Positions 27,966 through 36,444 of a stretch of DNA of 64,000 nt are shown here, piece after piece (the first letter of the stretch is position 1; the number at the start of each line of letters is the position of its first letter). The notes beneath the pieces were generated by a model, which was given only the letters and a program-made list of their open reading frames with translations, did not search any database and had not been told where the DNA came from. The DNA comes from Streptomyces sp. cg36. GTDB lineage: Bacteria; Actinomycetota; Actinomycetes; Streptomycetales; Streptomycetaceae. Position numbers and translations under genes: made by a program. The stretch is from positions 8,337,501 through 8,401,500 of the forward strand of contig NZ_CP163520.1 in NCBI RefSeq assembly GCF_041080675.1, read 5' to 3'.

Positions 27966-27993
27966 GGGCAACCGTGCTCCGCGGCGGTTGCCC
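27966..27993 (+). terminator. Hairpin terminator after the secreted protein gene
   Basis: Perfect 9-bp stem GGGCAACCG / CGGTTGCCC with a 10-base loop, 20 bases after the stop codon. No clear T tract, as is usual in Streptomyces. Confidence 0.65.
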
Positions 27994-27995
27994 TC

Positions 27996-28172
27996 TCCAT
28001 TGCGGTCTCCAGCAACCTGCACCCCTCTGGCTTCGACGAGATCATGCCCAAGACACTCGCCACGGCCACCGTCGACCGTCTCATGCACCACGCCCACATC
28101 GTCGTCACCCAGGGTGACAGTTATCGGCTCACCCAAGCCACCAGCGGGCAGGGGGTGAGGCCCTTCAGCTGA
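27996..28172 (+). pseudogene. IS21 transposition helper IstB, C-terminal remnant
   Basis: Reads VSSNLHPSGFDEIMPKTLAT then ATVDRLMHHAHIVVTQGDSY and RLTQATSGQGVRPFS stop. This is the C-terminal end of IstB-like ATP-binding helper proteins. The ATPase domain and the transposase IstA are absent, so it is a truncated IS21-family copy; the element's right-end repeats follow. Confidence 0.75.
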
Positions 28173-28202
28173 GCTCAACCAACCCTCGGGCGGGGAGTTT
28201 AA

Positions 28203-28287
28203 ATGACCGCCAGCGGGGAGCACTCGACGGCCACAGACGGGGAAACCAAACGGCCGCCGACGGGGAGCATGAGATGGCCATTGACAG
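28203..28287. repeat. IS21-type terminal direct repeats
   Basis: Three and a half copies of a 23-24 bp unit (core GACGGGGA with flanking ACGGCC) directly downstream of the istB remnant. Multiple internal repeats at element ends are a feature of IS21-family termini. Confidence 0.6.
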
Positions 28288-28574
28288 ACGCGAGTGCCTT
28301 CAGATCGGACCACCTCGCAGCGTACGTGGCACGGTGCGCGGCGCGACGCCCTACGCTCCTGGCCTGAGTTGAGCCAGTGGGGGACTGGGCGGGACGCGCA
28401 CTTCGGACCGCGCGGAGGTTCCAGTCTCCAGTCCAGTGTGGCGTTCGAGGCCCTTCGAAGGCGCGATCGCGACCCCGCTGGGGTGCCCGGTACGGACGCT
28501 GTCTTCCGAGAGGATCGCGGGAGCGTCACTCTGAGCGCCGAGGCGAACAGCAGGGGGTAGGGATGCGCGGGCGG

Positions 28575-28811
28575 ATGGCGCCGTGGGGGTTGTCGAGGAT
28601 GAGGCCGTTCCCGGATGTCGTGACGCTGCCGGCAGCCGAGGTGCTTCTTGATCCAGAGCGGCAGACAGGCCGGTGGCTGGGCCCGGACGGGAGCGAGGTG
28701 CCGGTGGTGGACCGGCACAAGTGCTCGGAGACCTCGAAGGAGACGACCACCAAGACGAGCCTGGACGGCACCCCGGACCAGGGCAGTGACCAGGAAGGCG
28801 ACGCCGATTGA
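28575..28811 (+). CDS. Putative ATP-grasp-modified RiPP precursor (TgmA-like)
   Basis: 78 residues. N-terminal APWGLSRMRPFP matches the PWGLxRMxPFP leader motif of putative ATP-grasp-modified RiPPs, followed by LPAAEVLLDPERQTGRWLGP and VVDRHKCSETSKETTTKTSL, ending DGTPDQGSDQEGDAD. Thr/Ser-rich then Asp/Glu-rich segments are what an ATP-grasp ligase would join into omega-ester rings (graspetides). The stop overlaps the TTG start of the maturase gene. A second ATG four codons upstream (28563) is possible. The partner ligase is broken, so the peptide may be unmodified. Confidence 0.75.
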   Translation: MAPWGLSRMRPFPDVVTLPAAEVLLDPERQTGRWLGPDGSEVPVVDRHKCSETSKETTTKTSLDGTPDQGSDQEGDAD

Positions 28812-29349
28812 CCGCGGCGCGGCCCGTCGCGGTGGTCTCCCGGGTGGATGACGCGACCGCGGACTTGGTGATCGACGAGCTCAACCTGGCGCCGGGTGCC
28901 GGTGATCCGGCTCGATTCGGCCGACTTCCCCGACACCGTGAACGTCCGCGCCCGCCTGGACAGTCTGGGCCTGGCCGGGGTCCTGCAGACGGCAACCCGA
29001 ACCGCCGCCCTGGACCAGATCCGGGCGGGTGTACTGGCGGAGACCCCAGGCCTATGCCGTGTCCGAAGGCGTTCCGGAACCGCAGGCACGCTGGTGTGCC
29101 GAGGAAGCCCGCTATGGACTGGGCGGCATCCTGGCGTCACTGCCCGGCGCACACTACGTCAACCCCCCCTGGCGCAACCGCGATGCCGAGTACAAGCCGG
29201 CGCAGCTGGCGGCTGCTGCGGGATGCGGGTTCGACGTGCCGCCGACCCTGCTCACCAACGATCTCGCCGCGGTCCGCGCCTTCGTGCACGAGTGCAAGCG
29301 CGTCGTGTACAAGCCGCTGCGCAGCACGGACTACCGCGACGAGCGCTGA
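28808..29349 (+). pseudogene. ATP-grasp ribosomal peptide maturase (TgmB-like), frameshifted and truncated
   Basis: TTG at 28808 overlaps the precursor stop. Frame 1 gives VAVVSRVDDATADLVIDELN; an extra base near 28900 moves the reading to VPVIRLDSADFPDTVNVRAR and LQTATRTAALDQIRA; another extra G near 29025 moves it to VYWRRPQAYAVSEGVPEPQA, EARYGLGGILASLPGAHYVN, PPWRNRDAEYKPAQLAAAAG and VVYKPLRSTDYRDER stop. The C-terminal ATP-grasp catalytic lobe (about half of the usual 320-350 residues) is missing. Confidence 0.8.
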
Positions 29350-29696
29350 CGGGGAGGGATGTGAAACTTGCCGTATTCCGGCGGAGTGTGGCTGTGCCAG
29401 CAGGCGAGGCGGGCGGTGAGGTGCCGACGCCTATCGATGCGGTGTGCACGTGAACGCCTGCAGGTCAGGTGATCGTCTGGCTGGCAGTGCCGGAGCGTTC
29501 GCGGAGTCGCCACGCCTGTCGTCATGCTCCTCTTGCGGTCCGTGACCAGGCAGAACATGCAGGCTGCTGTGTGGCTGGGAAAGACCCTCCGGGAGCTGTC
29601 CTGGCCTGCTGAGCGGGAGCGCCGCTGGACGACTTGCTCCCGCCCGAGCCACGATTCTCATCGGTCACCCACGCCTCATAGGGGAGGGAAATTCAC
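29350..29696. other. Upstream region of the propeller gene
   Basis: No gene supported. Ends in GGGGAGGGAAATTCAC, a strong ribosome-binding site for the ATG at 29697. Confidence 0.5.
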
Positions 29697-30695
29697 ATGT
29701 GGAATAAATCAGGAAAAGAGACCAGGCGTCTTGGTCAGCTGATCAGGACTCTCAGAGCAAGTCTGTTGGCCTCGGCGGTGGTTAGCGCGTTACTGGTCGC
29801 GGTGCCGGGCGTCGCCACGGCCGAGCCTCAGCGCAGTGCCGACTTCCTGGGCTCCTCGATTGCCGCGGCTCGCAACGCGGACGGACGGCTGGAGCTGTTT
29901 GGCACTGACAGCAGCGGAGGTGTGTGGCACCGCTGGCAGACTTATGCCGGTGGTGGCTGGTCGAGCTGGGAAAAGTTTGACGGTGGTCTGGTCTCCGTCG
30001 CCGCCGAGACCAATGCCGACGGACGTATGGAGCTGTTCGGCGTCGATCGCACCGGGGGCGTGTGGCACCGCTCGCAGACCTACGCCAACAGCGGTGTCTG
30101 GTCGAGTTGGGACAAGCTCGACGGCGCACTGACGTCAGTTGCCGCGACTCGTAACGCGGGCACCATGCACCTGTTCGGCACCGACAGCAGCGGGGGTGTG
30201 TGGCACCGCTGGCAGACCTCTCCCGGTGGCAGCAACTGGTCGAGCTGGGAAAAGTTTGACGGTGGTCTGGTCTCCGTCGCCGCCGAGACCAATGCTGACG
30301 GACGTATGGAGCTGTTCGGCGTCGACCGTACCAAGGGCGTATTCCACCGTTGGCAGATCGAGCCCAGCAGCAGCCTTTGGACGAGCTGGGACAAGCTCGA
30401 CGGCGCACTCACCTCGATTGCTGCGGCTCGTAACGCGGACGGTCGAATGGAACTGTTCGGCACCAACAACGGGAACGTCTACCACCGCACGCAGAACTCC
30501 CCCAGTGGCACCAGCTGGGGCGGGTGGCTGCCGCTCGATGGCCGGTTGGGCGAGGTTGCCGCCGAGACCAATAACGATGGGCGGGTGGAACTGTTCGGCG
30601 TCGACGGTGACGGAGGCGTCTTCCACCGCTGGCAGACCTCGCCCGGCCGCGGCTGGTCCGACTGGGTGAAGTTCGACGGAGTACTCAGGCCCTGA
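29697..30695 (+). CDS. Secreted PLL-type beta-propeller (lectin-like) protein
   Basis: 332 residues. Signal peptide (LLASAVVSALLVAVPGVATA) and six repeats of about 46 residues, each with x-ELFGxDxxGGVWHRWQT, a W(S/T)SWxKxDG turn and SVAAxxNADGR. This is the fucose-binding PLL/tectonin-like propeller pattern, suggesting extracellular carbohydrate binding. Blades 2 and 4 come from a recent duplication: 92 bp at 29958-30049 and 30237-30328 differ at two positions. Strong RBS GGGGAGGG. A broken paralogue lies at 22150-22513. Confidence 0.85.
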   Translation: MWNKSGKETRRLGQLIRTLRASLLASAVVSALLVAVPGVATAEPQRSADFLGSSIAAARNADGRLELFGTDSSGGVWHRWQTYAGGGWSSWEKFDGGLVSVAAETNADGRMELFGVDRTGGVWHRSQTYANSGVWSSWDKLDGALTSVAATRNAGTMHLFGTDSSGGVWHRWQTSPGGSNWSSWEKFDGGLVSVAAETNADGRMELFGVDRTKGVFHRWQIEPSSSLWTSWDKLDGALTSIAAARNADGRMELFGTNNGNVYHRTQNSPSGTSWGGWLPLDGRLGEVAAETNNDGRVELFGVDGDGGVFHRWQTSPGRGWSDWVKFDGVLRP

Positions 30696-30827
30696 GCGGT
30701 TCAGGCCGTGCTTCCCCGGCCGGGGCCCGCGCCTGTGGCCGGAGAAGCGCGGCCGCTCACCCGTAGATCCCGGGGCAGCGGTATGCGGTGGGCTGGGCTG
30801 GCGAGGGTGGTGTCTCAGCGTCGGCTG

Positions 30828-31790
30828 TCACCGGGGCCAAAGGAAGTCCGGCGTGTCGGCGGGCGCGGGGTTCGCGAAGAGTGTGGCTGTGGCGTTGACC
30901 GCCATGTAGCCGAGGGTGGCGACGTTCGCGAAGCCGACGCCGGCCAGCAGCCGCGTCCAGTTGTCGCCCCGGCTGACCGCTGGTTCCGTCCCTCGGAACA
31001 TGTGGGGGATTGTGGCGTGGGCGCGCCAGTTGTGCCGCGTCATGGCAGCCACGGTGAGGAACACGGTCCACGCGAAGCATTCGTAGAGCGGGTATTGGTA
31101 CCAGTGGCCACCCCACAACGAGAGTGATCGGACAGCGCCTGCCCATGCGTAGGCTCCCGTGCTGATGGCCAGCGCCTCGAAGAAGCAGACCGTGACCAGC
31201 CCGGCCAGGAGTCCGAGGGGCAGCATGCGGGCTCGTCGCCAGCGCGGTCGTCGTCGTGCGACCTGGTCGATCAGCCACCATTGGGTCCATACACACGCGA
31301 TCATTGCCGCGAAGCCCCCGACCCCGGCGAGGCCGATGGCCGTCTCGATGTTCAAGTGTGAGTCGGAATGGCCCTGCCAGCCGGGGATGTAGGGGCCCCA
31401 GGAAGGCAGGTGGAGTGCGTATTGACTGTGCAGGGCGAACGGTCCGGAGTAGTCGTAGAGCGGATCTTGCCAAGCGCTCAGGGTGTAGCCGGCGAAGAGG
31501 GCGGCGTCGAACGTGATGAGGCCGGCTCGGCGGCACCCTCTCACGACGACAACGGTGATGACGACGAGCAGAGTGATGTCGAGCGCTGCGCCCATCCAGG
31601 CCAGGGCCGCACGGACACGGGGGATGTCGACATCGGGATTGAAGGTCACGCGGAGGTTTCCGTCAGCCGCCCATCGGCCCAGGACCCATGCCTGGACCGC
31701 GAGAAACATGCTTCCCAGCGCAGCCCAGATCGTCGCTGGTCTGGGCCGTGCTCGTCGGCTGGCCGCGGATGTCACCTCGTGTCGTGTCAT
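30828..31790 (-). CDS. AveC-like (spirocyclase family) membrane protein
   Basis: 320 residues with about seven hydrophobic helices, for example TIWAALGSMFLAVQAWVLGR, ALDITLLVVITVVVVRG, GVGGFAAMIACVWTQWWLI and LPLGLLAGLVTVCFFEALAI. AYTLSAWQDPLYDYSGPF-like (W-Q-D-P-x-x-x-Y) and YQYPLYECFAW match my memory of the AveC family, whose founding member forms the spiroketal of avermectin. Whether this copy is a cyclase is inference; a PKS and FAD epoxidase lie 3 kb away on the same strand across an IS element. ATG at 31790 with AGGTGA upstream. Confidence 0.65.
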   Translation of the reverse strand: MTRHEVTSAASRRARPRPATIWAALGSMFLAVQAWVLGRWAADGNLRVTFNPDVDIPRVRAALAWMGAALDITLLVVITVVVVRGCRRAGLITFDAALFAGYTLSAWQDPLYDYSGPFALHSQYALHLPSWGPYIPGWQGHSDSHLNIETAIGLAGVGGFAAMIACVWTQWWLIDQVARRRPRWRRARMLPLGLLAGLVTVCFFEALAISTGAYAWAGAVRSLSLWGGHWYQYPLYECFAWTVFLTVAAMTRHNWRAHATIPHMFRGTEPAVSRGDNWTRLLAGVGFANVATLGYMAVNATATLFANPAPADTPDFLWPR

Positions 31791-32068
31791 GTGTTCACCT
31801 CATGTGTCACCCGCTGCGGTTGTCTGGTGGGTCGTTGCGGGCTGGGGCCGTGTGGTGTGGGTGGAGGTGGTTCACCGGACCCAGCGGCGGCGGGCTGTGC
31901 GATGGCGGCTGGCGCGGGCCGTGCAGGGCCGCCCAGATCGCGGCTGGCCTGGCCACCCGAGCCAGCGGACTCGACAGGCTCAGAAGCTGTATCTCAACCG
32001 ATCATGGAACGTGCGGGTCGAACAGGTTTCCCGCTGGGGTGATCTTCCCGTTGTGCGCGCATGAAGAC
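31791..32068. other. IS left flank and intergenic sequence
   Basis: No gene. The right part (about 31980-32068) resembles the left end of the IS5-family element whose transposase follows; exact end not determined. Confidence 0.4.
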
Positions 32069-32124
32069 AGGGCCTCTCGGTAGCTCGGGGATGCGAATCT
32101 GACCGAGCAGTGCCGGGAGGCCCT
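32069..32124. promoter_or_regulatory. Inverted repeat enclosing the transposase RBS
   Basis: Arms AGGGCCTCTCGG (32069-32080) and CCGGGAGGCCCT (32113-32124) pair at 11 of 12 positions. The right arm contains GGGAGG, the ribosome-binding site two bases before the transposase ATG at 32126, so the hairpin would hide it in transcripts entering from outside. Confidence 0.5.
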
Positions 32125-32125
32125 G

Positions 32126-33045
32126 ATGTCGTTGTTGTACGCGTTGGAGCCCGTCCAGTTCAACTCGGCTGCACGATCGTGTGATTGCCTCGCGCACGTG
32201 TACGGCAATGCGGCCGACCATCCCGACCGGGAACGCCGATATCCGTCGGACATGACGGACGCGGAGTGGGCGGCCATCCGGCCGTTGCTGCCGGTGCCGC
32301 CCTGGCTGAGGGGCAGGGGCGGACGCCCCGAGGGCTACTGCCACCGCCAACTGCTGGACGCGGTCCGCTACCTGGTCGCGGGCGGGATCTCGTGGCGGGC
32401 GATGCCCGCGGACTTCCCCGGCTGGGGCCGGGTTTACGCCTTCTTCCGCCGCTGGCGCGAGCAGGGGCTGATCGCTGAGTTCCACGACCGGCTGCGAGGG
32501 AAGGTCCGTGAGCACGAGGGCCGTGAGGCCGAGCCCACGGCGGGAATCATCGACGCGCAGTCGGTGCGGGCCGCCCCATCGGTGCCGGCCGCCTCACGCG
32601 GCTACGACGGCGGGAAGAAAGTGCCCGGGCGAAAGCGGCACATCGTGACCGACACACTCGGTCTGCTCTGGTCGTCTGTGTCACCGCCGCGAACATCGGT
32701 GACCGCGACGCCGCTACGGGCCTGCTGCAGCAGCTGCGCCGTCTGCACCGCGACATCACCCTCGTCTGGGCCGACGGCGGCTACACCGGCTCCCTCGTCG
32801 ACTGGTGCCGGGACAGACTCGCGCTGACCTTGGAGATCGTCAAACGCACCGACGACATGACAGGGTTCGTGGTGCTGCCCAGGCGCTGGGTGGCAGAGCG
32901 CACGTTCGCGTGGCTAATGCATTCGCGCCGGCTGGGCCGGGACTACGAGACGTTGCCGGCCAGTAGCGAGGCGATGATCCGGTGGTCGATGGTCACGCGG
33001 ATGAGCCGGCGTCTGGCACGGCCACGGGCCGCCGCCCGGCACTGA
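32126..33045 (+). pseudogene. IS5-family transposase, one-base frameshift
   Basis: DDE transposase. First part MSLLYALEPVQFNSAARSCD, then YPSDMTDAEWAAIRPLLPVP, WRAMPADFPGWGRVYAFFRR, IIDAQSVRAA (catalytic Asp) and GRKRHIVTDTLGLL. A base is then missing near 32671; the shifted frame gives CVTAANIGDRDAATGLLQQL, ITLVWADGGYTGSLVDW (second Asp) and EIVKRTDD, RRWVAERTFAWLMHSRRLGR (catalytic Glu). Restoring one base yields a full transposase of about 305 residues. Its 3' end overlaps the C-terminus of the gene on the other strand by about 50 bases. Confidence 0.8.
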
Positions 33046-33514
33046 ATGCCCCCGACTCCTCCATGAGGAGCCACCCGCGCTCGGCCAGGCGCCGGGCCTT
33101 CGAGCGCACCCCCTCGACCTTCGCCGACGTTGTCTCCAAGCCCAGCCGAGCCGTGATCTCCCTGGCCTTCAGCGGCCCCTGGCCCGCAGGCTGCCGCTCG
33201 TCGAGCACGCCCAGAATCCGCTGATAGTCCGGCGCCAGCACCGTCACCGGCAGTCCTTCGCGCCAAGGCGGCACGATCGAACCCGGCACCGGCGAGGGCG
33301 CGGTTTCCGCCTTCGCCGCGGTCACGGCGGTGGTCTCGGCAGCCGAGGCTGCCAGGGCCTCGACCAGCTCCTCCCGCGCGATCACCCGTCGGTCCAGCTC
33401 GATCTCCGCGGCCTCCAACACCCCAGCCAGCCGCGTAACTTCCTCCCGCAGACCCTCCACTCGCACCCGGGCTGCTGTCTCCCGCTCCTCCAGAATTCCC
33501 AGCACCGACGCCAT
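32993..33514 (-). CDS. IS-associated coiled-coil hypothetical protein
   Basis: 173 residues. N-terminal coiled coil (MASVLGILEERETAARVRVE, EVTRLAGVLEAAEIELDRRV), an Ala/Pro linker, then YQRILGVLDERQPAGQGPLK and ARRLAERGWLLMEESGAF, a winged-helix-like C-terminal domain. Proteins of this layout recur in Streptomyces next to transposases and may regulate or accompany them; function is not known. Its stop lies inside the 3' end of the IS5-family transposase on the other strand, so the IS may have replaced the original tail. Confidence 0.7.
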   Translation of the reverse strand: MASVLGILEERETAARVRVEGLREEVTRLAGVLEAAEIELDRRVIAREELVEALAASAAETTAVTAAKAETAPSPVPGSIVPPWREGLPVTVLAPDYQRILGVLDERQPAGQGPLKAREITARLGLETTSAKVEGVRSKARRLAERGWLLMEESGAFSAGRRPVAVPDAGSSA

Positions 33515-33562
33515 CGCGCACCCCCCGATCACGGAGCCGAAACAAGACGCCGCATGCCTCCC

Positions 33563-34882
33563 TCATTCCGAGCTAGACCATGCCTGACCAGCGGAAATCA
33601 AGCGATGATGTTCGGTTGAGATACGGCTTCTCAACACGTCAAAGAAGGTCTGTGCTGCGGCGGGATCGTGTGCAGCCGCGGCGCGGAGCCGGTCGACGCC
33701 ACGTTGCGCCAGGCGCAGGCCGGGCGATGGGCGTGGTCCTTTGGCGCCCGGGTAGCGGATGTCCTCGGCGGTGCACACCGTCCACGGCAGGTCGGCGGTG
33801 CGGGCGATGGCCCGCTGGATCTGGCGGCATTCCGCACTGCCCAGGTGGTCGCCTGGCCAGGCTTTCCGTAGCGCCAGTGCGCTCAGCGCCGCGACGGTCA
33901 TGCCTTGTCCGTAGAGCGGGTTGAAGGTGGTGCTCGCGTCGCCGATCACCAGCAGGCCGGCCGGTAGGGACGGGAACCGGTGGTAGTGGCGGCGTTGGTT
34001 GGCGGTGTCGCGGAATCCGGAGATGTGTGTGACCGGGCGAGTGCTGGTGAGGAGTTCGCCGATGAGAGGGTGGCGCAGGCTGCGGGCGAATCGCGTGAAT
34101 CCTTCCTCGTCCAGCGGTGGATGAGCACCCTTGGTCCCGGACAGGGTGATCACCGCCTGGCCGCCCTCGATGTGGAGCCAGAAGCCGCCACGGCCCGGGA
34201 CGCTGTCGCGCGGGTCGGCCTGTACGGTGACGCATCGATGCGTTGGTGCCTTGGCGGGGACCTGGACGATACGACTGGCGTACGCCAGGCCGGAGTCCAC
34301 CACGGTGACGGGCACCGGTCCGATCCCGAACTCAGCCAGCCACTGGGACGTCTTGGAGCTGCGGCCGGTGGCGTCGATGACCAGATCAGCCGCCAGTTGT
34401 CGCGAGTGTCTGATGTCGCGGTGGCGGATGCGGACGCCGCGTACGCGGTCGGCGTCACCTGTCAGTCCCACCACCTCGGCACCTTCTATCAGCTGGATGC
34501 GGTGTTGGCGCAGGAGGTGGGTGTGGACTGTCCACTCGACCAGGGGCCTGCTGGCACCGAGGATGAAGTGACCGGTCGGGTAGGGGCGCATCCATCCGTA
34601 CGGACCGTAGATCAGGGTCTGCTCGGCGAGACCGAGGTGGTGGGCGCCGTGGTTGAGCAGGCTGGTCAGGGCACCGGGCAGCAGGGTGTCGATCGCGCGG
34701 GCGCCGGTGGAGAGCAGGCCGTGCAGGTGCCGGCCCTGGGGCACGCCCTTGCGCACAGTGGGGTGCTCGGGCATCCGGTCGCGTTCGAGGATCGTCAGGG
34801 TGTCGGCGTACTCGGCGATCGCCGCGGCAGCCAGCATCCCGGCTATCCCACAGCCGAGGACGACCACCCGGGGACCCTTCAT
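33563..34882 (-). CDS. FAD-dependent monooxygenase/epoxidase-like oxidoreductase
   Basis: 439 residues. Rossmann FAD motif VVVLGCGIAGMLAAAAIAEY, ERDRMPEHPTVRKGVPQGRH (KGVPQGRHxH is typical of MonCI/Lsd18-like polyether epoxidases and related enzymes), VIDATGRSSK and the second FAD motif VIGDASTTFNPLYGQGM. Cofactor would be reduced by NAD(P)H and oxygen used to epoxidise or hydroxylate. Its ATG overlaps the PKS stop (ATGA), showing translational coupling, so it likely acts on the PKS product. Cytoplasmic or loosely membrane associated. Confidence 0.82.
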   Translation of the reverse strand: MKGPRVVVLGCGIAGMLAAAAIAEYADTLTILERDRMPEHPTVRKGVPQGRHLHGLLSTGARAIDTLLPGALTSLLNHGAHHLGLAEQTLIYGPYGWMRPYPTGHFILGASRPLVEWTVHTHLLRQHRIQLIEGAEVVGLTGDADRVRGVRIRHRDIRHSRQLAADLVIDATGRSSKTSQWLAEFGIGPVPVTVVDSGLAYASRIVQVPAKAPTHRCVTVQADPRDSVPGRGGFWLHIEGGQAVITLSGTKGAHPPLDEEGFTRFARSLRHPLIGELLTSTRPVTHISGFRDTANQRRHYHRFPSLPAGLLVIGDASTTFNPLYGQGMTVAALSALALRKAWPGDHLGSAECRQIQRAIARTADLPWTVCTAEDIRYPGAKGPRPSPGLRLAQRGVDRLRAAAAHDPAAAQTFFDVLRSRISTEHHRLISAGQAWSSSE

Positions 34883-36444
34883 GTCAGCACCGGCGCGGGT
34901 GTTTCAGCGGCTTCGAGGCGGTCGGCGAGGTGGTGGGCCAGGGCGCTGATGGTGGAGTGCTTCCAGATGGCCTTGGCGGGGATCCGGATGCCGAGTGCTT
35001 GGCTGATGTGGACGCAGAGTTGAGTGGCCATCAGGGAGTCCAGGCCGTGATCGGTCAAGGGAGTGTCGGGGTCCACCATGGCGCGGTTGCGGCGCAGGAT
35101 GTCGGCCACATCGGTGGCCAGGAAGTCGGCGACCAGGGCGCGCCGGGTGACCGGGTCGGCCTCCTGGAGTTGTGTTTGGAGCTCGGCGTACTGGCCCTGT
35201 GCCGCGTCTGCCGGGCGGGGGCCGGCGAGGGCGGTGAAGAAGGGCGTGGTGTGCAGACGTTCCCCGATGAACCGGCGTGCGTCGCGTGGGGGGAGGTACC
35301 CGGTGTGTGCCCGGGTGTGGCTGAGGATGGTGCGGCAGGCGGCCAGCCCCTCACTGGGGCTGATCATGGTGAACTCGCGGTCGGCGAGGGCTGCGCCGCG
35401 TCCGTGGTCGGCCCAGGCTCCCCACTGGATGCTGTGGGCGGGCAGGCCGTGGGCGCGGCGGTGCTGGGTGAAGGCGTCCAGCCAGCCGTTGGCGGCGGCG
35501 TAGGCCCCTTGGCCGGGGTTGCCGATCAGGGTGGCGGCGGAGGAGAAGCCGAGCCACCAGTCCAGCGGCTGGCCGACGGCGGCCTGGTCCAGGTGCCAGG
35601 CACCGAGCGTTTTGGCTCCCCATACCTGGGAGAGCAGTTCGTCGTCGATGCCCGCCACGGTCGCGTCGTGGATGCTGGCGGCGGCGTGGGCGATGCCGCG
35701 CAGCGGGAGTCCGGTGGCGGTGGCGGCGGCCACGAGCCGGGCTGCGGTGGCCGGGTCGGTGATGTCGCCGAGTACGACGGCGATGTCGGCCCCGCCCCGG
35801 CGTAGTTCGTCCAGGACCCGGGCCGCGTCCGGGCCGGGCCGGCTGCGGCCGTTGAGGATGATGCGGCCGGCGTGGTGTTGGGCGAGATCGCGGGCCAGCA
35901 GCAGGCCCAGCCCTCCCAGCCCCCCGGTGATGAGATAGGACCCGTCGCCACGGGTGAGGCGGACCTGGCCGGGCGGGACGATGGCGGGTGTGCTGCCGTC
36001 CTGGGGGATGGTGACGACCAGCTTGCCGGTGTGCGCGGCGGCTGCCATGGTGCGCAGGGCACCGGCGAGGTCCTCCAGCGGGTGGACGGTGTGGGGGAGA
36101 GGGGTGATGCGGCCCGCGGCGACTTCCTCGCCGACTTCCCGGGTCAGCTCCCGGGCCAGGGCGGGCAACTGCGCGGCGATCAGGGTCAGATCGACGCTGG
36201 CGAAGGTGATGTTGCGGTGGAAGGGAAACAGTCCCAGCTGGTGATGGGCGTGGATGTCCTTCTTGCCGACCTCGATGAAGCGCCCGCCGGGGCGGAGCAG
36301 GTCCAAACTGGTGCGGAGGGCAGGACCTGTCAGGGAATTCACGACGATGTCGACCCCCTGGCCCTTGGTGGCAGCGCGGACGTGCTCGGCGAAATCGAGG
36401 GTGCGCGAATCCCCGATGCTCGCGACGCCGAGGTCTCGCAGCAT
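34879..36444 (-). CDS. Type I PKS, downstream part: ER C-terminus, KR, ACP
   Basis: 521 residues from its first ATG, but clearly the continuation of the upstream frame. Order: second half of enoylreductase (ATKGQGVDIVVNSLTGPALR, LRPGGRFIEVGKKDI), ketoreductase with NADPH motif YLITGGLGGLGLLLARDL and catalytic GFSSAATLIGNPGQGAYAAA (Ser, Tyr, Asn), and an acyl carrier domain with DHGLDSLMATQL (phosphopantetheine Ser). No thioesterase follows; the FAD enzyme starts at the stop. A one-base deletion near 36485-36495 separates it from the KS-AT-DH part, so as written the ACP cannot be made in the same chain. Confidence 0.85.
   Translation of the reverse strand: MLRDLGVASIGDSRTLDFAEHVRAATKGQGVDIVVNSLTGPALRTSLDLLRPGGRFIEVGKKDIHAHHQLGLFPFHRNITFASVDLTLIAAQLPALARELTREVGEEVAAGRITPLPHTVHPLEDLAGALRTMAAAAHTGKLVVTIPQDGSTPAIVPPGQVRLTRGDGSYLITGGLGGLGLLLARDLAQHHAGRIILNGRSRPGPDAARVLDELRRGGADIAVVLGDITDPATAARLVAAATATGLPLRGIAHAAASIHDATVAGIDDELLSQVWGAKTLGAWHLDQAAVGQPLDWWLGFSSAATLIGNPGQGAYAAANGWLDAFTQHRRAHGLPAHSIQWGAWADHGRGAALADREFTMISPSEGLAACRTILSHTRAHTGYLPPRDARRFIGERLHTTPFFTALAGPRPADAAQGQYAELQTQLQEADPVTRRALVADFLATDVADILRRNRAMVDPDTPLTDHGLDSLMATQLCVHISQALGIRIPAKAIWKHSTISALAHHLADRLEAAETPAPVLT

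Noticed and set aside
28203..28287. Short CRISPR-like repeats
   Set aside because: Units are contiguous with no spacers and directly follow an istB remnant, so they are IS21 end repeats.
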